A DNA stretch of 34,223 nt, taken from NCBI GenBank assembly GCA_012798955.1, contig JAAZMF010000149.1, positions 1 to 34,223 on the forward strand, given 5' to 3'. Shown piece by piece: positions 31,831-34,223 of this stretch. This DNA is from Bacillota bacterium. Lineage in GTDB: Bacteria; Bacillota; Limnochordia; DTU087. The position numbers and the translations under genes were made by a program. Numbering within the stretch: position 1 is the first letter of the stretch; every line of letters starts with the position of its first letter. A model generated the notes under the pieces. The model did not search any database and was not told the origin of the DNA. It saw only the letters and a program-made list of their open reading frames with translations.

Positions 31831-33009
31831 TCATGATGATGATCGTGACTTTGCATCCATGAGCACAGCCGTCATCAATATTAAACCTTTAATGATCTGC
31901 TGCCAAAAAGCCTGCACATTCAACATACTAAGTCCATTATCTACACTTGCCATCACCAGTGCACCTAGAAGTGCACCAGGTATGCTACCATAGCCTCCGG
32001 CTAGACTAGTACCGCCGATTACACAAGAGGCAATGGCATTAAGCTCAAACTGGTTACCGGCATTAGCTGTGGCGGCATTCAACCTAGCTGTTAGGATAAT
32101 ACCGGCTAGTCCACAGAGGGCGCCCATAAGACCGAAAATTTGAATGGTCACCCTGCGCACATTTAACCCAGATAACCTTGCGGCTTCTAGGTTGCCACCG
32201 ATAGCACAAGTATAGCGTCCCAATTGAGTTCTCCGGAAAATGAAGGCAAAAATCACGGCGACTATAATCAAAAACACCACCGGCAAAGGCACGCCCCGGT
32301 AGCGTTGCATAGTCACGATAAACGCAATGGATAAAGCCCCGTAAATGGCCGCAACACCCATGTCTATCCATAGCGCCTTTACCGGCAGGTTATACCTTAA
32401 CTTGTTTTGCCTTGCCAAAACCCGAAGGGCAAAAATGCCAGTAACCGCCAACACCCCTAGAAGCGCGCCTCCCGTAAGACCCAGATACGATTGCCCAAGA
32501 GCCCTAAAGCTTGGGTCCATAGGGCCAATGTTCACGCCTTTGGTGATGCCTAAGATAGTGCCGCGGAAAATCAATAGGCCCCCCAATGTCACTATAAAGG
32601 CAGGTACTTCTCCATAGGCAACCCAAAACCCTTGCCAAAGACCGATAATAGTCCCTATAAACACGGCGAAGCTGATGGCGATAATGGTTGTAGTCCAACC
32701 AGGCTCTAGCCAAGCAACCCCCCAACTCGCGCCCAAGGCAGGCAACCAACGCACCTGCATCATGGCGGCAATGGCACCGGCCAACCCCGCCACAGCCCCC
32801 ACCGACAAATCGATATGACCTGCAGTAATGATGAAGACCATTCCGATGGCCAAATAGCCGTTAATAGCCGTCTGCCGAAAAAGATTGGATAAATTGCGGG
32901 GCTCCAAAAAAGTTCCCCCAGTGGCCATAGCTAGAGCTAACCAAATGGCCAAAAGTGCAAAAACCATGGTATATGCCCGGAGATTGGCTTTCCATCTTCC
33001 AACATCCAT
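31831..33009 (-). CDS. Sugar ABC transporter permease (XylH/RbsC-like)
   Basis: A membrane protein of about 390 residues, close to XylH in length, including the extra mid-protein section GALLGVLAVTGIFALRVLARQNKLRYNL. Family parts are LSNLFRQTAINGYLAIGMVFIITAGHIDLSVGAVAGLAGAIAA, IIGLWQGFWVAYGEVPAFIVTLGGLLIFRGTILGI, FIFRRTQLGRYTCAIGGNLEAARLSGLNVRRV and IASCVIGGTSLAGGYGSIPGALLGALVMASVDNGLSML. It forms the channel of a monosaccharide importer. The frame is open to GTG 33069, but ATG 33009 has TTAGGAG just before it. The ATPase gene lies upstream. Confidence 0.88.
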   Translation of the reverse strand: MDVGRWKANLRAYTMVFALLAIWLALAMATGGTFLEPRNLSNLFRQTAINGYLAIGMVFIITAGHIDLSVGAVAGLAGAIAAMMQVRWLPALGASWGVAWLEPGWTTTIIAISFAVFIGTIIGLWQGFWVAYGEVPAFIVTLGGLLIFRGTILGITKGVNIGPMDPSFRALGQSYLGLTGGALLGVLAVTGIFALRVLARQNKLRYNLPVKALWIDMGVAAIYGALSIAFIVTMQRYRGVPLPVVFLIIVAVIFAFIFRRTQLGRYTCAIGGNLEAARLSGLNVRRVTIQIFGLMGALCGLAGIILTARLNAATANAGNQFELNAIASCVIGGTSLAGGYGSIPGALLGALVMASVDNGLSMLNVQAFWQQIIKGLILMTAVLMDAKSRSSS

Positions 33010-33072
33010 CTGTTCTCCTAATGTTACATTTACTTGTGGTCTTTCCACTCTAGCATCACTCCCTGTCACATT

Positions 33073-34223
33073 CTAGCTAACTAGCTCTCCCCTAGCTCCC
33101 ATGGCAGCTAGTCCCATAACCCGTTCTGCATCCGCCTCAGCTTGTTCTAGGATACCTGCTACACGGCCTTCATGCATGACCAATATCCTATCACTCATAC
33201 CCAATATCTCAGGTAGCTCAGACGAGACCATTATGATGGCCATACCTTCGGCGGCTAGGCGATCCATTATCTCATATATCTGAAACTTAGTCCCTACATC
33301 GATACCTCGGGTAGGTTCATCCATCATAAGTATGCGGGGATTGGTCATGAGCCATTTTGCGATGGATACTTTCTGTTGATTGCCACCACTTAAGGTATCT
33401 ACCGTGGATTCGATGGAGGGCACTCTAATACTGAGGTCTTCTACTGACTTCGCAGTTGAGGCTAGCTCCAAGCTCTGATTCACAACCGGCCCATCACTTA
33501 ACCTAGGCAAAGACGGCAAAGTAATGTTACTAGTAACGGAATGTATGCTAATTAGGCCTGTGTTTTTCCTATCCTCTGTCACTAACCCCACTCCCAGGGC
33601 AATGGCATCACGGGAGGATTTGATCTGGCACTCCCGCCCCTCAATCTCAGTCACACCTGAAACCTCTACCCCATACTCCCCAAAAAGGCTTTGCACCAAT
33701 TCCGTCCTACCTGAACCCATTAGCCCAGCAATTCCCAAAATCTCCCCAGCCCTAACGTCAAAAGAGGCATCATATACAGCATATTTCTCTCGATTTTCAG
33801 GGTTTTTGACAGACCAATTTTTGACACGAAATACTACCTGCCCTGGCTTGCGACTCTTGGGAGGAAAGCGCCCGGTAGGTGCACGACCCACCATCATGGC
33901 GATAATCTTGTCCTCAGTCAAACTAGCAGTATCGCCAGTCCCAATGCATTTCCCATCTCGAATAACAGTAATGCGATCAGTAATCTCAAATAGTTCATTT
34001 AGCTTATGGGATATGTAAATACAGGTCACACCCCGGCTCCTAAGATCCCGCAATGTGTCCATTAAGTTCTCTATCTCAACGTCATTTAGAGCAGATGTGG
34101 GTTCATCGAGGATCAAAAGGCTTAGCTCTCCCCGCAGGGCCTTGGCGATCTCTACCATCTGCTGCTGTCCCACGCCTAAGCTGCTTACCAAGGCAGTTTC
34201 CGACACATCAAGTCCAACCCGAT
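33073..34223 (-). CDS. Sugar ABC transporter ATP-binding protein (XylG/RbsA-like), start beyond right edge
   Basis: Two ABC domains on one chain, as in RbsA/XylG/MglA. The first Walker A is outside the window. Visible in domain 1 are VGQQQMVEIAKALRG (signature), LLILDEPTSAL (Walker B) and IYISHKLNELFEI. Domain 2 has GEILGIAGLMGSGRTELVQSLFG (degenerate Walker A), GVGLVTEDRKNTGL, TLSGGNQQKVSIAKWL and ILMMDEPTRGIDVGTK. The frame continues upstream as RVGLDV into the edge. It powers import of a pentose or similar sugar; the substrate-binding protein gene is expected further right. The permease follows downstream with 63 bases between them. Confidence 0.92.
   Translation of the reverse strand, partial: RVGLDVSETALVSSLGVGQQQMVEIAKALRGELSLLILDEPTSALNDVEIENLMDTLRDLRSRGVTCIYISHKLNELFEITDRITVIRDGKCIGTGDTASLTEDKIIAMMVGRAPTGRFPPKSRKPGQVVFRVKNWSVKNPENREKYAVYDASFDVRAGEILGIAGLMGSGRTELVQSLFGEYGVEVSGVTEIEGRECQIKSSRDAIALGVGLVTEDRKNTGLISIHSVTSNITLPSLPRLSDGPVVNQSLELASTAKSVEDLSIRVPSIESTVDTLSGGNQQKVSIAKWLMTNPRILMMDEPTRGIDVGTKFQIYEIMDRLAAEGMAIIMVSSELPEILGMSDRILVMHEGRVAGILEQAEADAERVMGLAAMGARGELVS

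Noticed and set aside
1-34223. CRISPR arrays, tRNA or rRNA genes, intact transposons or prophage
   Set aside because: No regularly spaced repeats, cloverleaf segments, rRNA-like sequence, or transposase/integrase motifs were seen.

Overview
The window looks like a chromosomal segment of a spore-forming, Gram-positive-type (Bacillota/Firmicutes) bacterium. Supporting evidence is a gerA-type germinant receptor operon, a CwlD-type spore-cortex amidase, a YmaF-like protein, two T-box leaders, YhaM, YprB, GlpP, the YmfF/YmfH pair and a perfect sigma-A promoter. Base composition is roughly balanced. Strong Shine-Dalgarno (SD) sequences commonly precede TTG or GTG starts. A LolA-like secreted protein and an ADP-dependent sugar kinase point away from Bacillus and towards a deep-branching anaerobic lineage, perhaps Limnochordia-like. 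That placement is inference only.

Layout, left to right. (1) 1-3434, minus strand: a sigma-A promoter, two tandem T-box leaders, a class I/II aminotransferase, a small flavodoxin-like protein and the first ~340 codons of ilvD. Leader 1 reads an alanine codon, so the unit probably links alanine or valine supply to branched-chain amino acid synthesis. (2) 3483-4916: ADP-dependent phosphofructokinase/glucokinase family. (3) 5068-11083, minus: AmmeMemoRadiSam radical SAM enzyme, a MEMO/LigB-AMMECR1 fusion, an alanine/ornithine racemase-like PLP enzyme, CwlD-like amidase, RsmC-like methyltransferase and YhaM nuclease. (4) 11084-11379: a short non-coding stretch with a possible IS200/IS605 end relic. 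(5) 11380-18574, minus: YprB-like nuclease, LolA-like/TPR secreted protein, HAD-IIA phosphatase, GlpP, 5-formyl-THF cyclo-ligase and the M16 pair YmfH/YmfF. (6) 18788-20734, plus: coiled-coil/winged-helix protein, NifU-like scaffold, QueG. (7) 20778-22902, minus: carboxyltransferase subunit (OadA/PycB type) lacking its biotinyl domain, and the His-rich YmaF-like protein. (8) 22974-27211, minus: germinant receptor operon gerA-gerB-gerC plus a small D-like subunit; gerA carries a one-base frameshift. (9) 27421-28266, plus: sugar phosphate isomerase/epimerase, preceded by a structured leader. (10) 28261-34223, minus: MATE transporter, HAD phosphatase, a degenerate M24 peptidase-like protein and a XylH/XylG-like sugar ABC transporter running off the right edge.

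Most of the window is housekeeping or sporulation content. The parts most worth a second look are the tandem T-box unit, the ilvD start placed just after a hairpin, the gerA frameshift, the truncated carboxyltransferase tail, the structured RNA near 27.3 kb and the degenerate peptidase in the sugar-transport operon. No tRNA, rRNA, CRISPR array or intact mobile element was seen.
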